Assembly: GCA_033239525.1 (NCBI GenBank)
Contig: BSYO01000016.1
Coordinates: 1,984,001-2,048,000 of the forward strand
Source: Nepenthes gracilis
Taxonomy: Eukaryota > Streptophyta > Magnoliopsida > Caryophyllales > Nepenthaceae
Length of the DNA: 64,000 nt
Direction: 5' to 3'
Part shown: positions 42,214 to 52,567 of the stretch, one piece after another
How the letters are laid out: each line of letters starts with the position of its first letter
How positions within the stretch are numbered: position 1 is the first letter of the stretch
The notes under the pieces: generated by a model
What the model was told of the DNA's origin: nothing
Database searches by the model: none
What the model saw: only the letters and a program-made list of their open reading frames with translations
Translations under genes and position numbers: made by a program

Positions 42214-43141
42214 TTAAACAGGAGGCTTGACTGGAGAAGGTCTATGGCTACCTATAAAGTTTTTACTTGTTCCAGCTAAACAAGATAAAGACAAAGAACC
42301 CTTTGAACCCTTCTTTGATATGGTGCGTTTAGGAAGAGTATAAGTTGATGATGATGATCTATGATGATGGTAATCATGGTGATGATGATGATGCAGGCAA
42401 CCTCCATAGCTCTTACTGGCTTTGAGCTTTCTCTTGTAAGGAATTGGTGCCTTCTTCTCAAGATCTTCTATGCTTGTCACCCTTGCTAGCGATGTAAATG
42501 ACTCGGATTTTCCGTTGTAATACTTTGACAATCCTCTCCTGAACATTTTACAATAATTACTTTGTAATTTAAATTGACATCTCTTATAATAAATAGCTAT
42601 ATGTTAGATGTGTAAATGACTCGGATTTTTTATGGTAGTGTTTTGACAGTCCTTTCTTGTATATTTCATAATTGTCACTTTATAATTATTTTTGGGGGAT
42701 GAGATTTGAAATTTAAAGGGTAAATTATCTAAATAGTCTTCAATAATCTTTTTATTATATATATATATATATATTTATCTACGTGTTTATTTTTCATAAT
42801 CTGATGTTTAGCCCTCTGATATTGTTTCTTTAATTTCATTCCAAACATTGATGAAGCTGGAAGTATTTAACTTACTTGATGGGGAGCTGGGCAATCAGCT
42901 CTGACAAATCATACACAGTCCCATTAGACTTCGACGACGAGGAAGACGACGACGCATCATCGCAAGCTTCCGATGAACACGATGATCCATCTGAGGCGGC
43001 AGATTCATCGTCGAAAGAGGAGCTTGACAATGATAGATCAGTAACAATGTCGGAATCCTTACGGTCACGATCTTCTTCCACCATCGTCGTCTGATCTTCA
43101 TCCCTTGCTTCTCCATGATCCTCTGTCGATTGTGTCGCCAT
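42214..43141 (-). CDS. OXIDATIVE STRESS 3-like protein
   Basis: Two exons, 43141-42876 and 42538-42214, give 196 residues. The joined sequence LIAQLPIK/RGLSKYYNGKSESFTSL, followed by IEDLEKK and KLKASKSYGG, is the signature of the plant OXS3 family. Members are nuclear or speckle-located and raise tolerance to heavy metals and oxidative stress, with reported links to chromatin and to hormone signalling. The N-terminal half is acidic with Ser runs (DASSSSSSSKSNG), usual for the family. A His-rich stretch (HHHHHHDYHHH) is encoded by a local trinucleotide expansion and could bind metal, though that is speculation. The junction codon AA/G is split by the intron. The intron contains a decayed copy of the start of exon 2. 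Confidence 0.92.
42612..42656 (-). pseudogene. Decayed duplicate of the start of OXS3-like exon 2
   Basis: In the intron, about 116 bases upstream of real exon 2, the minus strand repeats its first 45 bases and some intron before them. It would still read KGLSKHYHKKSESF, close to RGLSKYYNGKSESF. The acceptor CAG has become CAA, so it should not be spliced. Confidence 0.75.
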
Positions 43142-43242
43142 CGAAACAGCTTCAACGAAGAAAGAGAGGCGTACAGAAGCAGGGTTTAATAACTTGAAAC
43201 GAATTCTAATGGTGGTTGTTTGGATCTTTCTTGGGGGGCATA

Positions 43243-43254
43243 TTTATATATATA
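43243..43254 (-). promoter_or_regulatory. TATA box of the OXS3-like gene
   Basis: The minus strand reads TATATATAAATA about 100 bases before the start codon, a normal distance for a plant core promoter with a short leader. Confidence 0.6.
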
Positions 43255-45652
43255 CGCCATTGAGAATGATATCACCATGGATAAAATTTCAAGGGTATGG
43301 TTTGAACTGCAGAATTAAAATTGAAAATAAATGTTTAATCTTAATTTTTTTAAAAATTAAAATTAGGTAAAATTTTAATTTTATTATTTAAATTGTATTA
43401 AACTGAGAAAAAAAATTAATATATGATATTTTTATATTAAAATTTTTTATCCATGCATAAAAATAAAAATAAATAAATAAATAGTCTAATACAAATTACA
43501 AAATTTTCAACTTATTATATATAATATATAATATAATATAATATAATATATTTTTATTTTTAGATATAGATAATATTTTATATATCCATATTTTAGACAA
43601 AAAATTATATTAAAATATTAAATTTTAAGTTTTTAAATAATAAAATTTAAATTAAATTTTAAATTCGAATTCCAATTTTAATTTGTAAGCGTAACCAAAC
43701 GGGACGCTTTCTTTAGAAATATGGCAGGTGAGGGGTAGCGTGGTAAAAGGCCACATTACCCTTTTGATACATCATGATATAGATTAACGTGACTTGTTAA
43801 ATAAATACTCGGGAAAAAAAACAAAAAAAAATGTAAAAATTAATTCTTAATATGTTAGGATTATTTCTCATTTTTTTTAAATTTTTTACAAATATTATTT
43901 ATATAAATTTATTATTTTATAATACTAAGGAGATAATATATAGATAAGAAAATAATAAAAATATTTTTAAAAATAAAATATTAAGTAGAGGATCCGGGGG
44001 CGTCGTTTTTAAAAATAAAATCGGCCGGGTACCACGCGTTTTGAATGGATAATAACGTGGGCCAGATTCGATTTTAAATTTAATCATCGAAAATATGTAG
44101 CATCCGAATTTTCGTCCAAGTGGTGAGATTAAGAAGAGCGATCATGCCGTTGGGGAGAAGGCCTTTTACTCAATCCGATGGATATAGACAGAACTTTATC
44201 ATCAATTAACTCAATAAGGTATTAAATTACTAAAATAATCCTTTTTTCTATCTTTCTTTTTTTTTAATTAAGTAATAAATATTTTTAAATAATAAAATAT
44301 TTATTTATTTATTTATTTTATATAAACCTGTCATTTTAAATAAATAAATAAATAAATAAAATTTTATATTATTTAAAATATAATTAAAAAAAATATATAA
44401 TAACAGCCTTATCTTTAAGATTGGAGAGATTATCGTCTTAAGTTCGAGAAGCAAAAGGATAAGGTCAACCGGCCACGTCCACGTCAGCATACCCCATGCA
44501 TCCCTGCCGACCATTTTTACGTCTTTTCCCATTATTGCTATATATATATATATATATATTACAATTTTTTAATAATAATTTTTTATTTATTGATTTATTT
44601 AATTTAATTTATAATTTTTAAAGGGATCTATGTATTAAAAATTTAAAAACTTAATAAAAAGTAAAATTAACAATAAAATTTAAAAATATAAAAATGTATT
44701 TTTGACACAATTTATAATAATACCTAATACTTATCCGTTCATGGAGGTACCATCATGGAATATGACTCCAATCCTTAAAACTCAACACGCACGGATGCCT
44801 ATGAAAATATAAAATAAATATGATTAAAAATAATCTTTAAAAGTTATATTTTATAAAAAAAAATTAACTCGACAGCTTAATTTTTTCTTGATAAATTTAT
44901 TATTTATCTAAAATATTATAATTATATTAAAAAAATTTTAAAATTTTATTAATGCTGAAATTAATCAGTCATTTTTAAATATAATAGTACCCAATAAAAA
45001 ATTTGACTGACCTATTTTTATGACCATGTTCATAGGTAGTGTACAAATAGCATGATTGTACCCTATTAAATTTCAAGTGGAATGAATTATATAAATGGGA
45101 TAGCTTAATTTGACTATGTAATAATTATATATGATTATTTTTTTAATAATTCTCTATTAAATTAGAATGGTTGCCTTATAAGTGCCTGTGTGGTTCTTGT
45201 GCATTGCTTTGTGATACAGTCCTGTATAGTGTATGAGCATTAGGGTGTTGTTTCTTTTTTAGATGTGAAATTTTTAATCTATTTTTAACTTATTCTATAA
45301 ACATATTAATTTTTTTTATCAAATAGACAAAGAAAATCGACTACAAATCCTTATATTTTAATTGTTTAAGCAAAATGAATTCATTGTTATAGAAAATCAA
45401 ACCATTTTATGAAATGAAAGTAGCAAGTTTTTCTCATCTAACTATTTTTTTTCATTATTTGTATGCTTGTTACAGTACGTGAATCTTTTATGTGGCATTT
45501 ATGGCATGAATCCTGAATTTTAGTAGTTTGTAAAAATTTACTAATAAGTAATGCAAATCTAATAATAAGAAAGTTATCAAATTTATTTGAGGATTTTTTA
45601 ATAGAGATCGCGAGTTGAAAGTTACTAATATTTAATTATTTATACCATTATA
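43255..45652. other. AT-rich spacer
   Basis: No gene was recognised. It contains many AT tracts, an (AT)n run near 44541 and an imperfect hairpin built from (ATTT)n and (AAAT)n arms at about 44299-44364. A less AT-rich block near 43990-44180 shows no coding signal. Confidence 0.55.
44299..44364. repeat. ATTT/AAAT inverted repeat
   Basis: An (ATTT)n arm and an (AAAT)n arm of about 22 bases face each other around a short GC-containing loop (AACCTGTCA). It can form a hairpin or cruciform. Confidence 0.7.
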
Positions 45653-46057
45653 TATAAGTCTGGCCCAATTAAGCGAGCCTGGCCCATGGCCGATCGAGCC
45701 AAGCCGAGTTCGAGCCGGATCTAAGCCCGGTTTTGAGTGGCGAGCAAAATTGCTCGTTTTCGTCTTCCTCGATCAAAAGTAACCAAAGGTTAAAATTTAA
45801 GTAGTGATATATTAAGTTAATTATTTTGGTGATGGGTTTTGAAAATCGGTTGAGGCGGGTGATGGTTTCGATACATAAAAGAGGCTTTGTCGCGGCAACC
45901 CAACTAATGTCACCATCTAAGCAGTGAAGGGTGTCGAAGCACAAAGCCCGTCCGAACTCATCGCAAGTTGAAAAAGCGAGCACCCAAATGGTGGGAGGTA
46001 TCTTGTCGATTTTAAATTCCACATTTGTGGTTGTTTTAGCCACATAAATATCTAACA
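45653..46057 (+). repeat. 5' LTR of the Copia element
   Basis: It matches the 3' LTR in blocks such as GGCCCATGGCCG, TTGCTCGTTT, GCGGGTGATGGTTTCG, CACCATCTAAG and the closing CACATAAATATCTAACA. The outer TG seems to have decayed to TA. The two LTRs differ by many small insertions and deletions. Confidence 0.85.
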
Positions 46058-46059
46058 TT

Positions 46060-46070
46060 TGGTATCAGAG
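46060..46070 (+). other. Primer-binding site (initiator tRNA-Met) of the Copia element
   Basis: TGGTATCAGAG follows the 5' LTR after two bases. This is the usual complement to the 3' end of initiator tRNA-Met in plant Copia elements. Confidence 0.92.
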
Positions 46071-46447
46071 AAAGGCTTCAACTATCCATTTGTTGATTTA
46101 TTTTCCGGTTTTCGAAATCGAAAAAACCTAAAGTCTTCGTTTTTTAAAGTTCAAGAAACAAAATCGGAAATTAAAATTTCAAAATTTTCATATAATCATT
46201 TATGGTGTTCGTGTCGTCCACGTCAGCATAGCGAAGGTAAACGGCTTGACTTGAGCGGCGTCGTTCTGGCGATGTAAGCGTCGTCCATGCAGCGTCGTTT
46301 CGTTGGGCAATTCGGTTATTAAAGCAGCGTCGTTTTTTTCTGATTAAAAAAAAATTAATTAAATCGGTTATGGGCGTTTTCGTTCGCGACCCAAATCTGT
46401 TTCCCAGTCGCGGCCCAATCTTTGCCCATCACTGTAGCAAATGAGAA

Positions 46448-46540
46448 ATTAAAATCTGCCAGCGGGATTCGAACCCGGGACGCGGAGGATGGAAGGAGCG
46501 GCAGTCTTTTCTTAGCGCCTTGCACCAATTTTGGCATTTC
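46448..46540 (-). repeat. tRNA-like B-box segment in the Copia leader
   Basis: The minus strand contains CCCGGGTTCGAATCCCGC, a good Pol III B box and T-arm-like hairpin, preceded by a weak A-box-like GGTGCAAGGCGC. It may be a SINE or tRNA fragment captured in the leader between primer site and gag. No complete cloverleaf can be drawn. Confidence 0.4.
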
Positions 46541-49500
46541 AATTAGTTATATACGATTCTGTAAATATATATATATTATATATATACGTATATATTTATA
46601 TTTTATATATATATAATTATATTATTATATATAAAGTATAAAATATAATATGTATATAATTGTATATATATATAAATAATGTCTTGTGATTAGAATAATT
46701 TAATTAATTGAGGATTAACAGCACCCTTAATTAATAAATTATTTTATTTTATTTTATGTATGGTATAAAGACATAAATTATGGTAATTATTTTGATATAA
46801 TAAAATTTACGGGAAATTTTATTATATTAAATTAATTAATCGAGGATAAAAGTAATTATTATTAATTTGCCACGAGGGGATTAAGAAAGGAATATAAAAG
46901 TTTTATCATAAAATGGACATGAATAGAATTAAAAATGTAATTTTTTTTGTCTATTGATTCATGATATATATTTACATTGGTAAAACATAATTTTATAATA
47001 TTTTGGATGTTACCGACTATTCAATACTAAATCTTTCGATTTAGATGTGAAATTTCTATAAAGTGTGGAAGGAGGGTCGATATCGATTATCTATGGAAGA
47101 CGAATGGCTCTTACCCCAGCCTCGGATGAGGTAACTCTTTATGAAAAGGCGATCTCACCTCGGTTTAATGTTCATAAAGAAAAAAACTGGTATTCGTGGT
47201 TGTCGAGGCATACTAAAGTGCGGGATTTCTTGAAGGCCGTAGATGAAACGATTTGTGACTTCGCCGGATAAGGCACGCAAGCACCCGGATCACCGGTGTT
47301 AAGGGTGTACGTGAGCACATAATGCAAATGAGGGAAAATACTAGAAAAATCTAGAGGTGGAAATGAATGCACTACATTTTAAATTCACTTCCACCGTAAT
47401 ATGGGCCTTTTAAAATCTCTTATACACACACATAAGGATAAATGGTCAATCAATGAACTCATGACCATGACCATGTGTGTCAGAGAGGAAGGAAGGCTCG
47501 TGATGGAGCAAAGTAGCGTCTTCATACAAAAGAAGGAAGGTTCAAGATCAAAGCCCAGTCGAAAGGGAAGGTAAAAATTGCAAAAAGAAGGGACTAGTTT
47601 AAGTATCAAAATTGGCAGAAAAAAAGGTAATCCATTCTCTTTTTGTATGTTATGAATCTAATATGGTTAATGTTGCACATAACACATGGTGGATTGACTA
47701 CGGTTCTACAATCCATATTTCTAATTCCTTACGGGCTTGCAAAATTTTGCGGTGAACAATGCATCTTTAAAAACAAGATGCGTTCACGTAATACGATTTA
47801 ATTTTGAGTAGTGGTTTTATTTTGTCTCTTGAAAAGACCTTTTATATTTCAAATTTCTCTAGAAATTTGATTTTAAGACTTGTAATTTGGATATTCCTTT
47901 ACAAGGACTCATTATTCGGTTTATCTTATGCGATAAAATTAATCAGTCTTTATTGTTTGAATTTGTAAAACAATACCAATTTAATCTTTGTGCATGTTAA
48001 TAACGGAATTAAAAAGATGTGTTATGAATGAATGTTCCTCGATATTTGGCATAGGAGATTGGACATATCTCCATTTGATATAATTAAAAGATTGGTAAAT
48101 GATGGAGTACTTAGTACTCATGAGGACCCGACATGTAAGAAAACCAAGAGAGGAGTTCGGACATATTAGAGATCATACATACTTGACATTTATAATATTC
48201 TAAAAATATTTCATCACCTTTATTGATGATTTCTCACGAATCAAATTGAAGCCTTGGATAAATTGTTTAAAGCGGTAAACAATGGAAAAATATTAAAATT
48301 GTGAGATCGGATAGAGGTGGAGAGTATTAATTAGATATCTTGAAGATGGGTCTATTTGTAAAGTTTCTTGAGAAAATAGGATTGTTGATATACCAGTTCT
48401 CGGACCAAAATGGTTAGCGAGAAAGAAGAAATCGAACATTATTGGACATGGTGAGGAGTATGCTTAGTAACCGAACTTCCAAAATCTTTGTGGAGTTTAG
48501 TGTACATATTAAACCGGGGCTGTTCCAAAAACTCCTTTTGAGTTATGGAAAGGTTGGTTTGCAACATGTACGCGTATGGGGATACCCATTAAGAGTTTAT
48601 AACCCCATTGGACTCGAGGACCATAAGTGGGCATTTCATTGGATATCTTTGAGCGGTCTAAGGGATCTGATTTTCTTGTCCATCTCGTACCACTAGGATT
48701 GTGGAATCAAGAAATGCAAAATTTTTTGAGAATGACTTAATGAGTGGGAGGAAAGCGATGAAGCGATCATTTGGATTCTGACCCTCCACTTCATATGATA
48801 GGTTGATTGATGTACACTGACACCCCTCAAAGATCAATCGGTGTTGAACAACCCAATCAATGACAAATGTTAATTCTATTCGAGTTGACCATGAAATTCA
48901 GGATTTATCTAAAATAGTTGTCTGACATGCTCTGTTGAGGATGATGATACAACATTTCTTCTAGAATGAGAAATCGGCAAAGTGATTATGTTGTATATTT
49001 GGAAGAGTCGATTCTGATGTGGGAGCTGAAAATGATCGCGAAAGCGTTTTCACAAGCCATGAGTTGTAATGAAATTATGACACAATGCTATGAAAGAAGA
49101 GATGAGTTCCAAGAAAGTAGAGATCTTGTTGAATTGCCTAAAGGGGCGAAAGTCATAGGGTGTAAATGGATCTTTAAAATAAAGAAAGAATTAGGTAATA
49201 TTGAAAGATATAAGGCAAGACTCGTTGCTAAAGGTTACACTCGAAAGAAGGAATTGATTACAATGAGACTTTTTCTCCTATATCTAAAAATGACTCTCTT
49301 CGTATAATTTTGGCATTGGTTGCTCATTTTGATATGGAATTGTAACAAATGGATGTGAAAATAATATTTTTGAATGGTGATCTAGAGGAAGAGGTTTACA
49401 TGAAACAATCGGAAGGAATGATTGGTGTGCAAATTAAAAAGTCCATATATGGATTGAAACAAGCAATGGTATTTAAAATTTGATGAAATTACATTCGATT

Positions 49501-50746
49501 TTGAAAGAGAATATTTTGGATCGATGTATATACAGGAAGGTAATGGGAGTAAGACTTATTTCCTTGTCTTATATGTGGATGATATTTTTGCATCAATGAT
49601 AAAGAGGTTGTTGTATGTGAAATAATTTCTCTCTAAAAATTTGAAATGAAGGATATGGGTGATGCATCTTATGTCGTTGGCATAAAGTCGAGGCAGAGGC
49701 CGCGAGGTTTGTCTCGAGAGACCTATTCAATAAGGTTTTAGAGAGATTTCGGATGAAAGATTGTTCACGAGTGTAGCACCCATTGTGAAGGGTGATAAGC
49801 TCAAATTTGAGCCAACCCGAAAAATGATTTGGAAGCGAGAACGGTCGAGAACATTAGTATGCTTAGTTGTTGGAAGTTTGATGTATGCTTTCGGTATGTA
49901 CAAGACTGAAGCATTGCGGTTGGAATGTTGGGAAGATTTTAGAGTAATTCGGGGAATTTTGGAAAGGGACATCGAAAGTCATGAGGTATCTTGAGTACCA
50001 AAGATTTCATGCTTACATATAGACGGACCGAAATGTCGAAAGTTTTAATACTCGATTCAGACTTCGTTGGGTGTGTTTTGAATGAAAAGTCCGGTTACAT
50101 ATTTTTGTTTGCCGGTTTTATCCGGCGGAGTCAAAGCAAACTTTGATTCTTACTTCCACTATTGAGTTCGTTGCTTGTTTCGAGGCTACAAAGCATGGTG
50201 TATGGATGAGGAATTTCATGTCTAGGCTTAGAGTGGTTGATTCCATCTCAAGGTCATTAAAGATATTTTGCGATAATTAATTCTTGTTTTTACGGCTAAA
50301 AATAACAAAAGTAATCGAAGTAGACACATCGACATTCAGTTTTTAGCCATAAAGGAGCGCATTAAAGTAAAGGAAATTGCTCTTTGAATTGATGATCGTT
50401 GATCCTTTGACTAAAGGCATGCCACCATTAAGGTTCAAGAATCTTGTATACGAAATGGGATTGAGTTCCATTTATAATTTTCATTGTATGGACAATGATA
50501 TTAAAAATTCCTATTTTATTGTTGTGATATTTCTCAAAATTTGTGCACATTAATTAATTTGAGAATATCATTAAGTTAGACAAAAGAATAAACATAGGGT
50601 TTATACGGATGACTTGGAAAATTAATATATTTAATCGTGGAAGATATTACTCATTATTAGAGGACTTATCGCCATAATTCATATATTTATTTCTTAAAGT
50701 TTGAAAAATTGATGATCTTAGTTATCACATCAAGTTAAATATGGAC

Positions 50747-50757
50747 AAGTGGGAGAA
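50747..50757 (+). other. Polypurine tract of the Copia element
   Basis: AAGTGGGAGAA abuts the 3' LTR, the standard plus-strand priming site of plant Copia elements. Confidence 0.85.
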
Positions 50758-51195
50758 TGTGAGCTTCGGGCCCAAAATTGGCCCATGGCCGTCGAGTGAG
50801 CCAAGCCGTGCGAGCTTCATCGAGGCCGGATCTAAGCGGTTCAGTCAGTGTGAGACAAAATTGCTCGTTTCGTCTTTCTCGTCAATTTCGTAACCATTAA
50901 TTATTGAAGCATTTGTGGTCCGTTAAGTAGTGATAACTCTCCCGTTAAGTTAATTCATCAATTTTGGCGGTTTGAGTTCAAGCTCGGTTAGGCGGGTGAT
51001 GGTTTCGCCTATAAATTGAGCATTCGGCTTTGTCCACGGCACCCAACTGTAATACACCATCTAAGCGAGTGAAGGAGTGTCAGGAAGCACGGGCCCGTCG
51101 AATCGCAAGTTGAAAAGCGAGAACACCAAATTATTTATACTTGTCGATTTTAAATTTCGCATTTGTGGTTGTTTTAGCCACATAAATATCTAACA
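50758..51195 (+). repeat. 3' LTR of the Copia element
   Basis: It starts TGTGAGCTTCGGGCCC and ends ATCTAACA. It is 33 bases longer than the 5' LTR because of many small indels. Confidence 0.88.
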
Positions 51196-52567
51196 AGCTA
51201 TACATTGATATTCATATTCTATTACATACTTTCACTGGTTGAATAAATTTAAAAATTTTACTTAAAAACTAATTAGTTTATGATATTTTATTTTGTTACC
51301 AAAATCTATATGTTAAATTTTATTGTTGTCTTTGATTTATTTTAGTGCTAATTATTTTTTTTATATTATTATTTTTACTTATATAAGAGAATATATTTTA
51401 TATTTATTGTATATATGTTCTTTGTGTCTGTTATTTATAACAAGTGTAAACAAATCGTAATTAGAGTTCATTAATCTTTTAGGCTTACCCTACATCTCCG
51501 AATGGGGGTGGGTCTTGTATATTATGTGATCCTTTGATTTTTAGCTTCTGGGGCAATATTATGAAATGAATAATCAACCGATGACATTTTATCAATTCAA
51601 TTTTGGCTTGTGGGGATCCTGCTTTTTCCTCTAAAAAAATATGATTTTATTTTTTTATTTTAATTATTAGATTAAAATTTAATGGTTAAAATTTTAAAAT
51701 AAAAAATATTTAAAATAGTTATATTTCTAAATTTATTAATTAAGAGAACCTATTAAATATCAAATCTAATATAAAAATTAATAAAAATAATTATTTAGAG
51801 GGTATTATTTAATATTTAAAATTTATTAATTATATTTTTTCAATCCATCAACTTAAATAAAGAAAAATAAAATTCTATTTCTTTCAAGGTGTAGTAGAAT
51901 CCCAAGGTTCACAATTTATGTAACCTTTTGCATTAAATAATGTCTATTTATTGGCTAGTTATAGCTTATGTTAGAGCAACCATCCATATTTTACTATATA
52001 TATAAATATATAGATTATCATGAATTTTTATCTTATAAAAAGTGATTATGAAGCAAAAATTGTGGTCATGACTTGTTTTTGAACCGGATTTTAAATACAA
52101 TTTTGCTATCGTTTAGTATACGAAACTTCCATCATATATAAGATTTGAAAAATGATAAAATTATTTTATATTCAGTCTTATTTTTTTTGTTATATATAAG
52201 ATGTTATTTTTATTATTAAAATTATTGACTTTTAGGCCACTCAATAACTAAACTATTATGCCAATACACCATTCTTAACCCATTAATATCAAAATAGATA
52301 GAAAAAAATTTAGGCGTTTCAATATTATTCTCACAATTTAAACCTGTCATCATTAGGTCATACAGTTCAATGCTGTCTTCTCGATCCATTCATATCAGAA
52401 GTGAACGGAAGAAAAAGCCCTAGTGCGTTCAACATCCTTCATGACCGCTGCATTATTGTCAAAGAAACACAAAGCTACAGTGTGTGTGGACTTATTTATA
52501 GGCTAGCCAGCTCCCCTCTCTCTCTCTCCCCCTCTTATTATCAGAGGTCTGCAATATTATAGTTCAT
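51196..52567. other. AT-rich spacer
   Basis: No gene was seen. The end near the neprosin gene (about 52380-52567) is less AT-rich, has a CT tract at 52515-52533 and should contain that gene's 3' UTR. Confidence 0.5.

Larger units (their letters stand above)
45653..51195 (+). mobile_element. Ty1/Copia retrotransposon, decayed
   Basis: Two related LTRs (45653-46057 and 50758-51195) flank a methionine-initiator primer site, a broken gag-pol on the plus strand and a polypurine tract. Pol order is protease, integrase, reverse transcriptase, RNase H, which defines Copia. Protease shows NTWWIDYGSTIHISNS (near 47680), with the DSG core altered to DYG. Integrase shows KIVRSDRGGEY-like sequence near 48300. 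Reverse transcriptase shows GCKWIFKIKKELGNIERYKA (near 49160), a [14 protein letters not shown] block and an intact YVDDIF (near 49573). RNase H blocks follow to about 50290. Frames change many times, so it is inactive. I could not find a convincing target-site duplication. Confidence 0.92.

Noticed and set aside
42876..43155. Other frames overlapping OXS3-like exon 1
   Set aside because: Codon pattern and family motifs support only the frame starting at 43141; the Ser/Asp-rich repeats keep other frames open.
45648..51200. Target-site duplication around the Copia element
   Set aside because: The flanks TTATA and AGCTA do not match, so none is claimed.
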